Positions 24,827-32,646 of a stretch of 49,399 bases of DNA are shown here, in pieces (the first letter of the stretch is position 1; the number at the start of each line of letters is the position of its first letter). The position numbers and the translations under genes are program-made. This DNA is from an uncultured Clostridia bacterium (lineage in GTDB: Bacteria; Bacillota; Clostridia; Oscillospirales; Ruminococcaceae): positions 1 to 49,399 of the forward strand of contig CAMWRN010000001.1 in the NCBI GenBank assembly GCA_947176675.1. The letters are read 5' to 3'. Under the pieces are notes generated by a model that had not been told where the DNA came from, did not search any database, and saw only the letters and a list, made by a program, of their open reading frames with translations.

Positions 24827-25047
24827 TTTAATATTCCTTTCAAATTTTGACGCTTTTTACTTTCCAACGCAGAACCGCGAAAACACTTCGTCTACCACAG
24901 CTTCGGAAGCCTTTTCTCCCGTAAGCTCAAGTAAAGAATTTTCTCCGTCGTCTATCAGGATCGTTACCGCGTCAAAGGTTGCTCCGGATCTGAGCGCGCT
25001 TAAAGCCTCTTCAAAGCACTGCTTTGCTTTTGCAGCACAGCTTTTCT
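24384..25047 (-). repeat. 664-bp tandem direct repeat, copy 1
   Basis: Bases 24384-25047 recur as 25048-25711 with no difference I can find. The unit spans the first 148 codons of the GNAT gene, the 30-bp gap and the last ~62 codons of mnmE. The junction shares only one base (T), so homologous recombination between pre-existing repeats is not evident. Confidence 0.9.
24857..25047 (-). pseudogene. mnmE 3' fragment (duplicated)
   Basis: An exact copy of the last ~62 codons of mnmE, ending in the same FCVGK and stop, stranded between the two GNAT copies. It has no start of its own and is a by-product of the tandem duplication. Confidence 0.85.
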
Positions 25048-25490
25048 ACATCGTAAGTTACCGTTGCTTCGCGGATAGTGAGCGGCAGCGGTTTCAAGCC
25101 GTTTTTCAGGTAGAATTGTCTGCGCCTTTGACGCTCCCCGTAATTGTCAGCAGAATCGTCAAGCTGCTCCAGTGCAAGAAAAAGCCGCTGTCCCGCGTAA
25201 TGCTTTTTCAGCGACTGCATTGCCTTGCTCCCCAGACCTTTTCCGCGTGAGTTTTCAGAAAGCGCCAGATAAAACAGATAGGACGCTCCGCCTTCGCTTA
25301 TAACATAAGCAAGACCAACCCATTTTCCATTTGAATACAAACCCCAGAAATCCACATTTTCTCTTTCCGACTTCAGTGCCATAAACCACATGGGCGCGCG
25401 CTCGTCGGCAGGAAAAGCCGTCCTGTACAAACGACTTATCTTCCTATAGTCAGGACTGAAAAAGTTTATCTTTTTAAGTGTGATTATCAT
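25011..25490 (-). pseudogene. Truncated/chimeric GNAT copy
   Basis: Residues 1-148 are identical to the full GNAT gene. The last 32 residues are then replaced by 11 residues (EKLCCKSKAVL) read out of frame from the duplicated mnmE fragment, ending at 25011. The acetyl-CoA loop is retained, but the C-terminal strand and helix are lost. It keeps the original ribosome binding site and sits 30 bp after mnmE, so it is probably expressed. Whether it folds is doubtful. Confidence 0.8.
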
Positions 25491-25711
25491 TTTAATATTC
25501 CTTTCAAATTTTGACGCTTTTTACTTTCCAACGCAGAACCGCGAAAACACTTCGTCTACCACAGCTTCGGAAGCCTTTTCTCCCGTAAGCTCAAGTAAAG
25601 AATTTTCTCCGTCGTCTATCAGGATCGTTACCGCGTCAAAGGTTGCTCCGGATCTGAGCGCGCTTAAAGCCTCTTCAAAGCACTGCTTTGCTTTTGCAGC
25701 ACAGCTTTTCT
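25048..25711 (-). repeat. 664-bp tandem direct repeat, copy 2
   Basis: Second copy of the unit at 24384-25047. This copy is joined to the intact mnmE gene on its right. Confidence 0.9.
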
Positions 25712-26885
25712 GACGTTCATTTGCAAGTATTCCCATGTCGGGAGAAAATCCTGACATTCCGTAAAGCCTTTCCACCGCAGCTGTAAGACGTTCGAGTCCC
25801 TCACCCTTTTCTGCGGAAACAGTTACGCTGTCCCTGAAGTTTTCGGAAATTTCCGAAAAGTTGAACCGCTGTTCCAAATCGGATTTGTTCAGCACTGCAA
25901 TCGCGTTTCTGCTGCGGCACTTTTCTGCAAGTTCTCTGTCCTCATCGGTTATTTCACTTCCGGCATCGAAGACCGCTAATATCAGATTGGCAGTGTCGAG
26001 CTTTTTCCGCGCCCTGTCCACACCGATGCTTTCCACTCTGTCGGCTGTGTCGTGAATTCCGGCAGTGTCGGAAAGCCGCAGAACAATGTTCCTCAGCCGA
26101 ACCGATTCCTCCACAACGTCCCGTGTTGTACCCGCTGTATCGGAAACAATACTTCTCTCACAGCCTGCCAAAAGATTCATCAGTGTGCTTTTTCCTACGT
26201 TGGGTCTGCCGACGATTGCGGTATCCGCGCCCTCTCTGACGATACGACCGCTTTCATAGGAGCTGAGCAGTTTGTCCAGATCGGAAATTCCCGCTTCAAG
26301 CACAGCTTCAATTTCATATTCTTCCACCGCGGGAATGTCGTCATCGGGATAATCCACCCAAGCCGCAAGAGACCCAAGCAGTTTAAGCATACCGTCGGAA
26401 ACCTTTTTTATTCGGCGGAACAGCGATCCCTCACGGAGAGATTCTGCGCACCGCAAACCCGCACTTCCGTCGGCGGAAATAATGTCCATGACTGCTTCTG
26501 CCTGAGTGAGGCTCATTTTTCCGTTGAGAAATGCACGCTTTGTAAATTCTCCTGCACCGGCAGCTTCAACGCCGTTTGCGAGAATAAGCCGCAAGATCTG
26601 CTCCGTGACAAAAATCCCTCCGTGGCAGGAAATCTCAACAACGTCCTCTCCGGTGTAGGATCTGGGCGCGCGGAAAACCGTCACCAAACCGTCGTCAAGA
26701 ACCTCGCTGCCGTTTACGATCTTTCCGTAAGCGCAGCTATAGCCTTCCATTTCTGAGGGAAGAATTTTGCAGGAAACGGGTTGAAAAATCTTATCCGCAG
26801 CAGAAAGAGCGTCCTCTCCCGAAATGCGTATAACAGAAATCCCCCCCTGTGCGCGGGGAGTTGAAATTGCCGCAGCAGTTGACAT
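25521..26885 (-). CDS. mnmE: tRNA modification GTPase MnmE (TrmE)
   Basis: MnmE is the GTPase partner of MnmG in U34 modification. The 454-residue protein has the formyl-THF-binding N-domain (ISTPRAQGGISVIRISG, GEFTKRAFLNGKMSLTQAEAV) and an inserted G domain (GRPNVGKST, DTAGI, NKSD). It ends in the essential FCVGK motif with its catalytic Cys. ATG 26885 follows GGAGGT. It is intact, and only its last ~62 codons are duplicated downstream. Confidence 0.96.
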   Translation of the reverse strand: MSTAAAISTPRAQGGISVIRISGEDALSAADKIFQPVSCKILPSEMEGYSCAYGKIVNGSEVLDDGLVTVFRAPRSYTGEDVVEISCHGGIFVTEQILRLILANGVEAAGAGEFTKRAFLNGKMSLTQAEAVMDIISADGSAGLRCAESLREGSLFRRIKKVSDGMLKLLGSLAAWVDYPDDDIPAVEEYEIEAVLEAGISDLDKLLSSYESGRIVREGADTAIVGRPNVGKSTLMNLLAGCERSIVSDTAGTTRDVVEESVRLRNIVLRLSDTAGIHDTADRVESIGVDRARKKLDTANLILAVFDAGSEITDEDRELAEKCRSRNAIAVLNKSDLEQRFNFSEISENFRDSVTVSAEKGEGLERLTAAVERLYGMSGFSPDMGILANERQKSCAAKAKQCFEEALSALRSGATFDAVTILIDDGENSLLELTGEKASEAVVDEVFSRFCVGK

Positions 26886-26902
26886 AATTACCTCCAAAAA
26901 CT

Positions 26903-26938
26903 AAAAAACGGGAACACGGGAATTCTCCCATGCTCCCG
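26903..26938 (-). terminator. Hairpin and T-run between khpB and mnmE
   Basis: On the minus strand a long imperfect stem (CGGGAGCATGGGAG with its partner, 26909-26938) is followed at once by GTTTTTTAG and then the mnmE ribosome binding site. It looks like an intrinsic terminator set right before mnmE, possibly an attenuator. No obvious separate mnmE promoter is visible. Confidence 0.6.
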
Positions 26939-27003
26939 CATGAACATCTGAAATTACTGTTTTTCCTTTTAAGACAAAGGAACTTATATAACGACATAAA
27001 CCG

Positions 27004-27819
27004 TTATATATCTATCTTGCCGTAAAGATCACCTTCAACCAAATTGCTGTCCTCAGGCTTGGGACGCTTATAGTCCTTTTCAAAGGAGGTCTTCATCATA
27101 TCCATTGAACGGGGCGTATACTCACCGGGCTTCTTGTCGCGGCGTGGTCTGCGGTCACGGTCTCCCTTGTAGCCGCCCTCTTTCCTGTCGCGCCGGGGAG
27201 CTGTGGAAGAAATGACCACCTTGCGGTAAGGCTCTTCGCCAACACTTTTGGAAACAACGCCTTCAATATTTGCAACAGCCGAGTGGATAATTCTTCTCTC
27301 ATAAGGATTCATAGGCTCCAATGCGGAAGTCCTGCCTGTGCGGAGAACTGTTTTGGAAATCTTGACAGCCAGTTCCTCGAGGATAACTTTTCTTTTTTCG
27401 CGGTAACCGCAGCAGTCCACCGTGATACGGCAGTAATCCTTGTCGCCACGGTTTGCAGCCATTGAAGCAAGGTACTGGATAGCGTCAAGGGTCTCTCCCC
27501 GTCTGCCGATGACCGCGCCTGTTGTGTCACCGACAATCTCGATGACTGCGCCGTCCTCGGTCTCGGAAACGCTTACATCGCTTTCGATGCTCATATTTTT
27601 CAGTATAGTTTTGATATAGTCTCCCGCAGCTTCAGCCTTGGACTGTTCGTAAACCGCTTCGATCTTTGCTTCGCCCTTTACCTTTCCGAAAAGCCCCTTT
27701 TTAGGTTCTTCAATAACGCTGAAACTGATCTTGCTTTCCTCTGTGCCGAATTTCTGCGCCGCCATAGCCTTAGCTTCCTCTATGGTTTTTGCTGTAAAAA
27801 TTTCTTTTTTTTCTGCCAT
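27004..27819 (-). CDS. khpB: RNA-binding protein KhpB/Jag (Jag-KH-R3H)
   Basis: The 271-residue protein has all three Jag parts: an N-terminal Jag domain (KEIFTAKTIEEAKAMA, PKKGLFGKVKGEA), a KH domain with GRRGETLDAIQYLA (GxxG loop) and an R3H domain with NPYERRIIHSAVANIEGV. A basic Arg/Lys/Asp-rich linker and tail follow. KhpB partners KhpA in binding RNA and influences cell elongation and division in other Firmicutes. It lies directly downstream of yidC. Confidence 0.94.
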   Translation of the reverse strand: MAEKKEIFTAKTIEEAKAMAAQKFGTEESKISFSVIEEPKKGLFGKVKGEAKIEAVYEQSKAEAAGDYIKTILKNMSIESDVSVSETEDGAVIEIVGDTTGAVIGRRGETLDAIQYLASMAANRGDKDYCRITVDCCGYREKRKVILEELAVKISKTVLRTGRTSALEPMNPYERRIIHSAVANIEGVVSKSVGEEPYRKVVISSTAPRRDRKEGGYKGDRDRRPRRDKKPGEYTPRSMDMMKTSFEKDYKRPKPEDSNLVEGDLYGKIDI

Positions 27820-27922
27820 ACCGACCTATCCTTTCAAAATGATTTAACTCTTAATTCCGCCTAATGCGGAATTTTTCAGCATTAATAATAGTATCAGCAA
27901 ACTTTTGTGCGAGTTAAAATCG

Positions 27923-29092
27923 TCAGTCCTCATCTTCATCGACAAATTCCTCGCCGTATTTTTCCGCCTGTCTGCGTCTTGCTTCGCGGATTATCATTTT
28001 CTCGTATTCCTTCTGTTTTGCTCTGGATATCTTTATTTCGGGAGAACCGCCCTCGTCATCATCGGCAACCTTAGCCGTTACCGCGCCGCTTTTAGGCTTT
28101 GAAGCCGATCCGCCGTTCTGAGAAGATGTCTGCTCATCCATGATCTGCTGGTAACGCTCCATCATGTTGGGACGATTTTTCTTCTTGCGTTTCTGCCTGT
28201 CCTTTTCAACAAGCGAAGCTACGTATTCGGGAGTATAAATATGGTACAGAACTATCGACTGTACAAAGCTGAACAGCGAGGACATAGTCCAGTAGAAGCC
28301 GATACCGGCGGGATACCTGAATGCAATCCAAATGGAAAACAAAGGCATAACGTAAAGCATGACGTTCATACCGCCCATATTGGGTGCGTCGGGATTCATT
28401 TTTTTGTTGCGTATCTGCATATAGATTGTCATGGCAAGCTGTATAACGCCGGACATGATCGGTATCATAAGCAGTATTATCGCCGCCGCGTTCCATGCTT
28501 CGGGGTGAAGCGTTGGGATATCGCCCAGGTCAACTAAGCCGAAAAGCTTGTTGTTAAAGCCGACCACCTTTTCCACAAAGTCGGGAAACTGTTCCGCCAT
28601 AGAGGAAAAAGCTGCGGGATCCTTCTGAACTTCCTTAACAATATAGATTTCGGGACGGTGCTGAAAGTAAACGGGAGCGGAATCCCCGAAAATATTTTTG
28701 GTGATCTCCGTAGCCGCTTTGATAGCGTCTTCACCCGCATGGAGAATGTGGGTCAGCGGACGGTACACAACGTCGAAGATACCGTACAGTATGGGAAACT
28801 GGATAAACAGCGGCAGACAGGAAGCCATAGGGTTTATGCCCTCCTCGGAGTAGAGCTTCATCTGCTCCTCCTGAAGCTTCTGCTGGTTGTTTGCGTATTG
28901 TTTTTTCAGCTTTTCCAGCTTAGGCTGAAACGCTGCCATTGCGGCTGAGGATTTCTGCTGCTTGACCGATAATGGAAAAAGAATAATTTTCGTGACCAGT
29001 GTAAAAAGGATGATTGACCATGCGTAATTATGTGTGATCTGATACATCAGCCACATAATGTACCCAAGAGGGATGCCGATAATTTCGCTCAT
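27923..29092 (-). CDS. yidC: Membrane protein insertase YidC
   Basis: YidC inserts proteins into the cytoplasmic membrane alone or with SecYEG. The 389-residue product has the Gram-positive layout without the large Gram-negative periplasmic domain. A hydrophobic segment (GYIMWLMYQITHNYAWSIILFTLVTK), a basic cytoplasmic hairpin rich in Lys/Gln (~50-75), several further membrane segments and a charged C-terminal tail (~300-389) follow. ATG 29092 follows GGAGG, and the 13-residue extension is rejected. Confidence 0.94.
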   Translation of the reverse strand: MSEIIGIPLGYIMWLMYQITHNYAWSIILFTLVTKIILFPLSVKQQKSSAAMAAFQPKLEKLKKQYANNQQKLQEEQMKLYSEEGINPMASCLPLFIQFPILYGIFDVVYRPLTHILHAGEDAIKAATEITKNIFGDSAPVYFQHRPEIYIVKEVQKDPAAFSSMAEQFPDFVEKVVGFNNKLFGLVDLGDIPTLHPEAWNAAAIILLMIPIMSGVIQLAMTIYMQIRNKKMNPDAPNMGGMNVMLYVMPLFSIWIAFRYPAGIGFYWTMSSLFSFVQSIVLYHIYTPEYVASLVEKDRQKRKKKNRPNMMERYQQIMDEQTSSQNGGSASKPKSGAVTAKVADDDEGGSPEIKISRAKQKEYEKMIIREARRRQAEKYGEEFVDEDED

Positions 29093-29197
29093 TTTAACCT
29101 CCGATGATATTACATACCGTATAGAATTCACAAGAAATTACTTTCGGTGTGATGCACTAAATACTTTCAGCATATTTTCTCTGCCTGAGATTTGCGT

Positions 29198-29482
29198 TCA
29201 GCCGTCGCTTTTATCCGGCGGAACAGTCCTGCCCTTGCCATAGCGTTTGTTCAGCGTGTAAAAGCCGAACCTTTCGGGGACTTCGTCCACGCCGCCCAGA
29301 CTCCATGGGTTGCAGCGAAGAATCCTCCATACCGCCAAAGCTGAACCTTTTAGCGCACCATGCTTTTCAATAGCCGTGAGCGCGTATGCCGAACATGTGG
29401 GATAATATTTGCAGCACGGCTTTTTCAGCGGAGAGATCTTGCTCCTATAAAATTTTACTAAAAGTAATAATATTTTTTTCAT
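29198..29482 (-). CDS. yidD: Membrane protein insertion efficiency factor YidD
   Basis: YidD is a small amphipathic protein that assists YidC-dependent insertion. The 94-residue product has the family motifs YRSKISPLKKP, CCKYYPTCSAYA and WRILRCNPWSLGG. ATG 29482 lies 13 nt after the rnpA stop and lacks a clear ribosome binding site, which suggests translation coupled to rnpA. The start at 29527 would overlap rnpA and add 15 non-family residues. Confidence 0.93.
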   Translation of the reverse strand: MKKILLLLVKFYRSKISPLKKPCCKYYPTCSAYALTAIEKHGALKGSALAVWRILRCNPWSLGGVDEVPERFGFYTLNKRYGKGRTVPPDKSDG

Positions 29483-29495
29483 TACGATTTGTATA

Positions 29496-29897
29496 TTATT
29501 TTTTGTTTTTTTCAACAGAAATATCAAGCTTAGTGCCTTTGTTGCCGTTTTCTTTTTTCTCCATAGATTTCAGCACAGAGGGCAAAGCCTTGTTTTTCAG
29601 AAAGCTGCTTATCTGTGTGGACTTGCATCCGCCGCAGCCGGGACGTGCAACTATCACATAATCGAAGCCTTTTGGGAAAAGATTTTCATTTTCCCTGTAG
29701 GCAGCGCGGATTATTCTTCGGCAGCGGCTTCTGACAACAGCATTGCCGACCTTTTTGCCCGTGGTTATCCCCAGACGTTTTTTTCCCCTGCCGTTTTTCC
29801 GGTAATAGACCGTAACGATCTTTCCTGCGGCATATCCTCCGCGCTTGTAGGCGTTAAGGAAATCCTTGTTTTCCTTTAAAATAACAGTATATTTCAT
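29496..29897 (-). CDS. rnpA: Ribonuclease P protein component
   Basis: RnpA assists the RNase P RNA in trimming tRNA 5' ends. The 133-residue basic protein has the family core with KRLGITTGKKVGNAVVRSR and CRRIIRAAYRE. The canonical RNR motif reads RSR here. A Lys/Glu-rich C-terminal tail of ~25 residues is longer than usual. It lies downstream of rpmH as in nearly all bacteria, but with a terminator-like hairpin between them. Confidence 0.95.
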   Translation of the reverse strand: MKYTVILKENKDFLNAYKRGGYAAGKIVTVYYRKNGRGKKRLGITTGKKVGNAVVRSRCRRIIRAAYRENENLFPKGFDYVIVARPGCGGCKSTQISSFLKNKALPSVLKSMEKKENGNKGTKLDISVEKNKK

Positions 29898-29940
29898 ATA
29901 AGATAATACCCAAAGTATATTTTGTTAACGACAACGAAAT

Positions 29941-29985
29941 AAAAAGACCGCAATTCAAAGGCAATATACCCCATTCTGCGGTCTT
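29941..29985 (-). terminator. Terminator-like hairpin between rpmH and rnpA
   Basis: AAGACCGCA (29944-29952) and TGCGGTCTT (29977-29985) pair perfectly around a 24-nt loop. On the minus strand the stem is followed by TTTTATTT. It could let rpmH be expressed far above rnpA. Confidence 0.65.
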
Positions 29986-30010
29986 ATCATTTTGTTTTGC
30001 ACAGACCTAA

Positions 30011-30145
30011 TCAGTGAGTAAGTCTTGCTCTGCCCTTAGCTCTTCTTCTGGCGAGAACCTTGCGACCGTTTCTTGTAGCCATTCTTTTCATAAAGCCGTG
30101 TTCTTTCTTTCTGTGAAGCTTTTTGGGCTGATAAGTTCTTTTCAT
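30011..30145 (-). CDS. rpmH: 50S ribosomal protein L34
   Basis: The 44-residue product starts MKRTYQPKKLHRKKEHGF and ends RRRAKGRARLTH, a full match to L34. ATG 30145 follows AAGGAGGAG. Short and very basic, it is first in the rpmH-rnpA-yidD-yidC-khpB-mnmE series. Confidence 0.98.
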   Translation of the reverse strand: MKRTYQPKKLHRKKEHGFMKRMATRNGRKVLARRRAKGRARLTH

Positions 30146-30218
30146 TGTTTCTCCTCCTTGCTGTGATCGGTTTTAAGGCAATCGGGACACATAGGTACAG
30201 CTGTCCCATCAATATTAA

Positions 30219-30248
30219 ATTATATAACATTCCTATTATATCTGTCAA
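30219..30248 (-). promoter_or_regulatory. rpmH promoter
   Basis: On the minus strand, TTGACA (30248-30243), an 18-bp spacer and TATAAT (30224-30219). The transcript leader (~65 nt) contains a GGGACA/TGTCCC hairpin at 30184-30207. Confidence 0.8.
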
Positions 30249-30356
30249 GAGGTTTTAAAAAAAATTCACAATTGCAGAGAAATTTCCTTGATATTTCCTG
30301 CGGACAAGCATTTTATCTGTACATTATCTACTGTATTATACTTAAAGTATTATTAT

Positions 30357-30385
30357 TTAACAAAATATCCTATATGTGATATAAT
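30357..30385 (+). promoter_or_regulatory. Promoter of toxin-remnant transcript
   Basis: TTAACA (30357-30362), a 17-bp spacer and TATAAT (30380-30385), just upstream of a 33-nt leader shared with the locus at 32.76 kb. Confidence 0.6.
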
Positions 30386-30392
30386 TTTTTTA

Positions 30393-30425
30393 TTGTCGGC
30401 TTCTTCCGCAAGGAAGGAGGTGGAA
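30393..30425 (+). repeat. 33-nt leader repeat, copy 1
   Basis: Identical over 33 nt to 32757-32789. It holds an 8-bp stem CTTCTTCC/GGAAGGAG capped by a GCAA tetraloop that encloses the ribosome binding site of the following short ORF. Confidence 0.85.
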
Positions 30426-30428
30426 GCC

Positions 30429-30475
30429 ATGGATTACTTATCATCATTTTTGATCTAGTCGCGGCAAATTCAGCA
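30429..30475 (+). pseudogene. Decayed small membrane-toxin gene
   Basis: After the conserved leader an ATG starts MDYLSSFLI and then stops at 30458. Aligned with the intact ORF at 32793, it is one base shorter before the shared GTCGCGGC. A single-base deletion therefore shifts the frame into a stop. Promoter and leader look intact, but no opposite-strand promoter or bidirectional terminator is seen here. It abuts the 3' end of the SUKH-like gene. Confidence 0.6.
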
Positions 30476-30476
30476 T

Positions 30477-31061
30477 TTACCCATTGTTACGATAAAGCTT
30501 TCCAAGGCAATAACTAAAATAATCAGCATCAGGCGGCTGCAGCTCACCGATAAATTTCGGAAGACTGTCCGATAAAAATGTAAAAAAACGTATACTGTCA
30601 TCATTTTCGTCATAGTCCTCAATAAGTATATGACCTGTGTCACGCTCCATGCAAATATAATGCCAATAATACTGCGTTATCCCGATAGGTATGTATTTGT
30701 CCTTATCAATTTCATCAAAATCATAGGTAAACCATTCAAAAAGCTTATCCGTAACAGTTGAACCGAGTAAGATAAGTTCGCTTCGGTCCGGAGTTTTACA
30801 GTGATGTCCGCTTATATCAACATGACAAATCGAATAATACGCTTTTAAAATATTCGGCATTTCGTAACCGTAAAGCTCCTTAAAAAATGAAAAATCCAGC
30901 TTCCTTTCACGCGGAAAAAACAAACCGTTAAACCTGATATCATTCTCATACCTTGGCTCAGTCTCATAAAGACAATACTCTATATAATCAGGCGTGACAT
31001 CAATCTTGCTGAAATATTTTCCGAAGGCTAACTGCATTTTAAATCCCGAAAAATCAAACAT
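30477..31061 (-). CDS. SMI1/KNR4 (SUKH)-like protein
   Basis: The 194-residue acidic protein has features of the SUKH superfamily: MPNILKAYYSI early, a middle LILLGSTVTDKLFEWF segment, IPIGITQYYWHYICME and a C-terminal FTFLSDSLPKFIGEL. SUKH proteins often act as immunity proteins to contact-delivered nuclease toxins, but stand-alone members of unknown role are common. No toxin gene is adjacent. ATG 31061 follows GGGAG, and ATG 31088 lacks a ribosome binding site. Confidence 0.6.
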   Translation of the reverse strand: MFDFSGFKMQLAFGKYFSKIDVTPDYIEYCLYETEPRYENDIRFNGLFFPRERKLDFSFFKELYGYEMPNILKAYYSICHVDISGHHCKTPDRSELILLGSTVTDKLFEWFTYDFDEIDKDKYIPIGITQYYWHYICMERDTGHILIEDYDENDDSIRFFTFLSDSLPKFIGELQPPDADYFSYCLGKLYRNNG

Positions 31062-31128
31062 AGCCAATCTCCCAAGTTTGTCACACATTACAGTTTGCGT
31101 ACATTAGTATATTGTCATATATCAACTG

Positions 31129-32592
31129 CTAAATAACTTCCTTTAATATAAGGTATGCCACTGTAGCCAGCGATTTTGCTTCCACATAATTATAGTCTAT
31201 GGCAAAATTTCCGTCCTCAAGCAGACGCTTTATCTCGGAGATACGCTCAAATCCCGCCAAAGCCTCCCGCATATCGGGAATGACAAAATACGACCTTTGC
31301 ATAATGTGCCGTATCTCCGTCCTGAGACCGTGAGGAATAGGTTCCGCAGCTTCGTTTACTGGGAAATCACCGTTTTCAAGTTCTTCGAGAGGACAAAGCT
31401 CTTCCTCCGCAAGGCTCGCGCTGATATCCTCCGCAGCCTGTCTGCCGAAAACCAATGCCTCCAGCAGAGAATTTGAAGCAAGACGGTTGTTTCCGTGAAC
31501 GCCCGTGTGGCTGCATTCGCCTACCGCGTAAAGTCCGTCTATAGAAGACATAGCCTTTGTGTTGACATTTATGCCGCCCATAAGATAGTGCTGGCAGGGA
31601 TAAATTGGTATCATATCCTTGGTCATGTCAATGCCCTGACTGAGCAGATATTTGTAAATCATGGGGAAACGGTTTTTCAGGAATTCGGGATCCTTGTGAG
31701 TTATGTCCAGATAGAACTCGTCCGAATCAAGACGGCGGCCCTCGGTAACTATCGCGTGAGAGACCACGTCCCGGGGAGCAAGCTCCAGCCTCTCATCGTA
31801 ATTTCCCATAAATCTCTCACCGTGACAGTTTTTAAGGTATGCGCCCTCGCCACGCACAGCTTCGGAGATAAGGAAACATTCCCGCGTGTGCTTGTTGTTG
31901 AAAGCGGTCGGGTGGAACTGTATCAGGGACAGATTTTTAATATTCGCTCCCATTTCGTATGCGAGAGTAATACCATCTCCCGTAGCAATTGCGGAGTTTG
32001 TGGTGTAATCATAGACTCTGCCTATACCGCCCGTGGCAAGAATAAATTTTCTGCTGCTGCACGTCTGGTGTACACCGTCAACAAGAATATCCGCAGAAAA
32101 ACCCGTGGACGTTTTTTTCATTCTGCACAGCAAAGCGTTTTCCATAACGGTAACATTGGGAAGCTTTTTAACAGTTTCCTGAAGCTTCGTAGTGATCTCA
32201 AAGCCGGTGGAATCTTTATGATGAAAAATCCTGCGGCGGGAATGTCCGCCCTCCAAGGTGCGGTGGAGATTGCCGTTTTCATCACGGTCAAAGTCCACGC
32301 CGAGGGAGATTATCTTCTCGATCTCGTTTGCAGCCTCGGTCACAAGAATTTTCAGGCTGTCGGGATTGTTTTTGAATCCGCCCGCAATAAGGGTGTCGTT
32401 GGTATGCAGACGGGTACTGTCGTCCTCGGGCTGATAGACTGCGGCGATACCGCCTTGGGCAAGCGCAGAGTTGCAAAGGATAAGCTCCCGCTTGGTAATT
32501 ATCAGGACTTTTAAATGCTGCGGGAGACTGATCGCGGAGTAAAGACCTCCTGCGCCGGTACCCGCTATAATTACGTCATAATTTTCGGACAT
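31129..32592 (-). CDS. nadB: L-aspartate oxidase NadB
   Basis: NadB oxidises aspartate to iminoaspartate for NAD synthesis and can use fumarate as acceptor in anaerobes. The 487-residue flavoprotein has the FAD motif GTGAGGLYSAI at the N-terminus and the family segments SALAQGGIAAV, FHPTAFNNKHTREC, SEAVRGEGA and HTGVHGNNRLASNSLLEALVFG. ATG 32592 follows AAGGA. The usual partners nadA and nadC are not in the window. A fumarate reductase flavoprotein is a less likely alternative. Confidence 0.9.
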   Translation of the reverse strand: MSENYDVIIAGTGAGGLYSAISLPQHLKVLIITKRELILCNSALAQGGIAAVYQPEDDSTRLHTNDTLIAGGFKNNPDSLKILVTEAANEIEKIISLGVDFDRDENGNLHRTLEGGHSRRRIFHHKDSTGFEITTKLQETVKKLPNVTVMENALLCRMKKTSTGFSADILVDGVHQTCSSRKFILATGGIGRVYDYTTNSAIATGDGITLAYEMGANIKNLSLIQFHPTAFNNKHTRECFLISEAVRGEGAYLKNCHGERFMGNYDERLELAPRDVVSHAIVTEGRRLDSDEFYLDITHKDPEFLKNRFPMIYKYLLSQGIDMTKDMIPIYPCQHYLMGGINVNTKAMSSIDGLYAVGECSHTGVHGNNRLASNSLLEALVFGRQAAEDISASLAEEELCPLEELENGDFPVNEAAEPIPHGLRTEIRHIMQRSYFVIPDMREALAGFERISEIKRLLEDGNFAIDYNYVEAKSLATVAYLILKEVI

Positions 32593-32646
32593 TTTGTTTT
32601 CCTTCATTTCATAATAGTTTTGAATGTACCGGATATAAATACTGTA

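Noticed and set aside
30036..30248. 70-codon minus-strand frame overlapping rpmH
   Set aside because: It is an out-of-frame reading of the L34 region. The true product is the 44-residue L34 at 30011-30145.
30477..31061. SUKH-like gene as the antitoxin of the neighbouring toxin remnant
   Set aside because: SUKH proteins are protein immunity factors for nuclease toxins. The remnant encodes a membrane peptide with an RNA-type leader, and the intact copy has no SUKH neighbour.
31495..32514. 339-codon open frame on the plus strand across nadB
   Set aside because: Antisense shadow of nadB with no ribosome binding site or recognisable domain.
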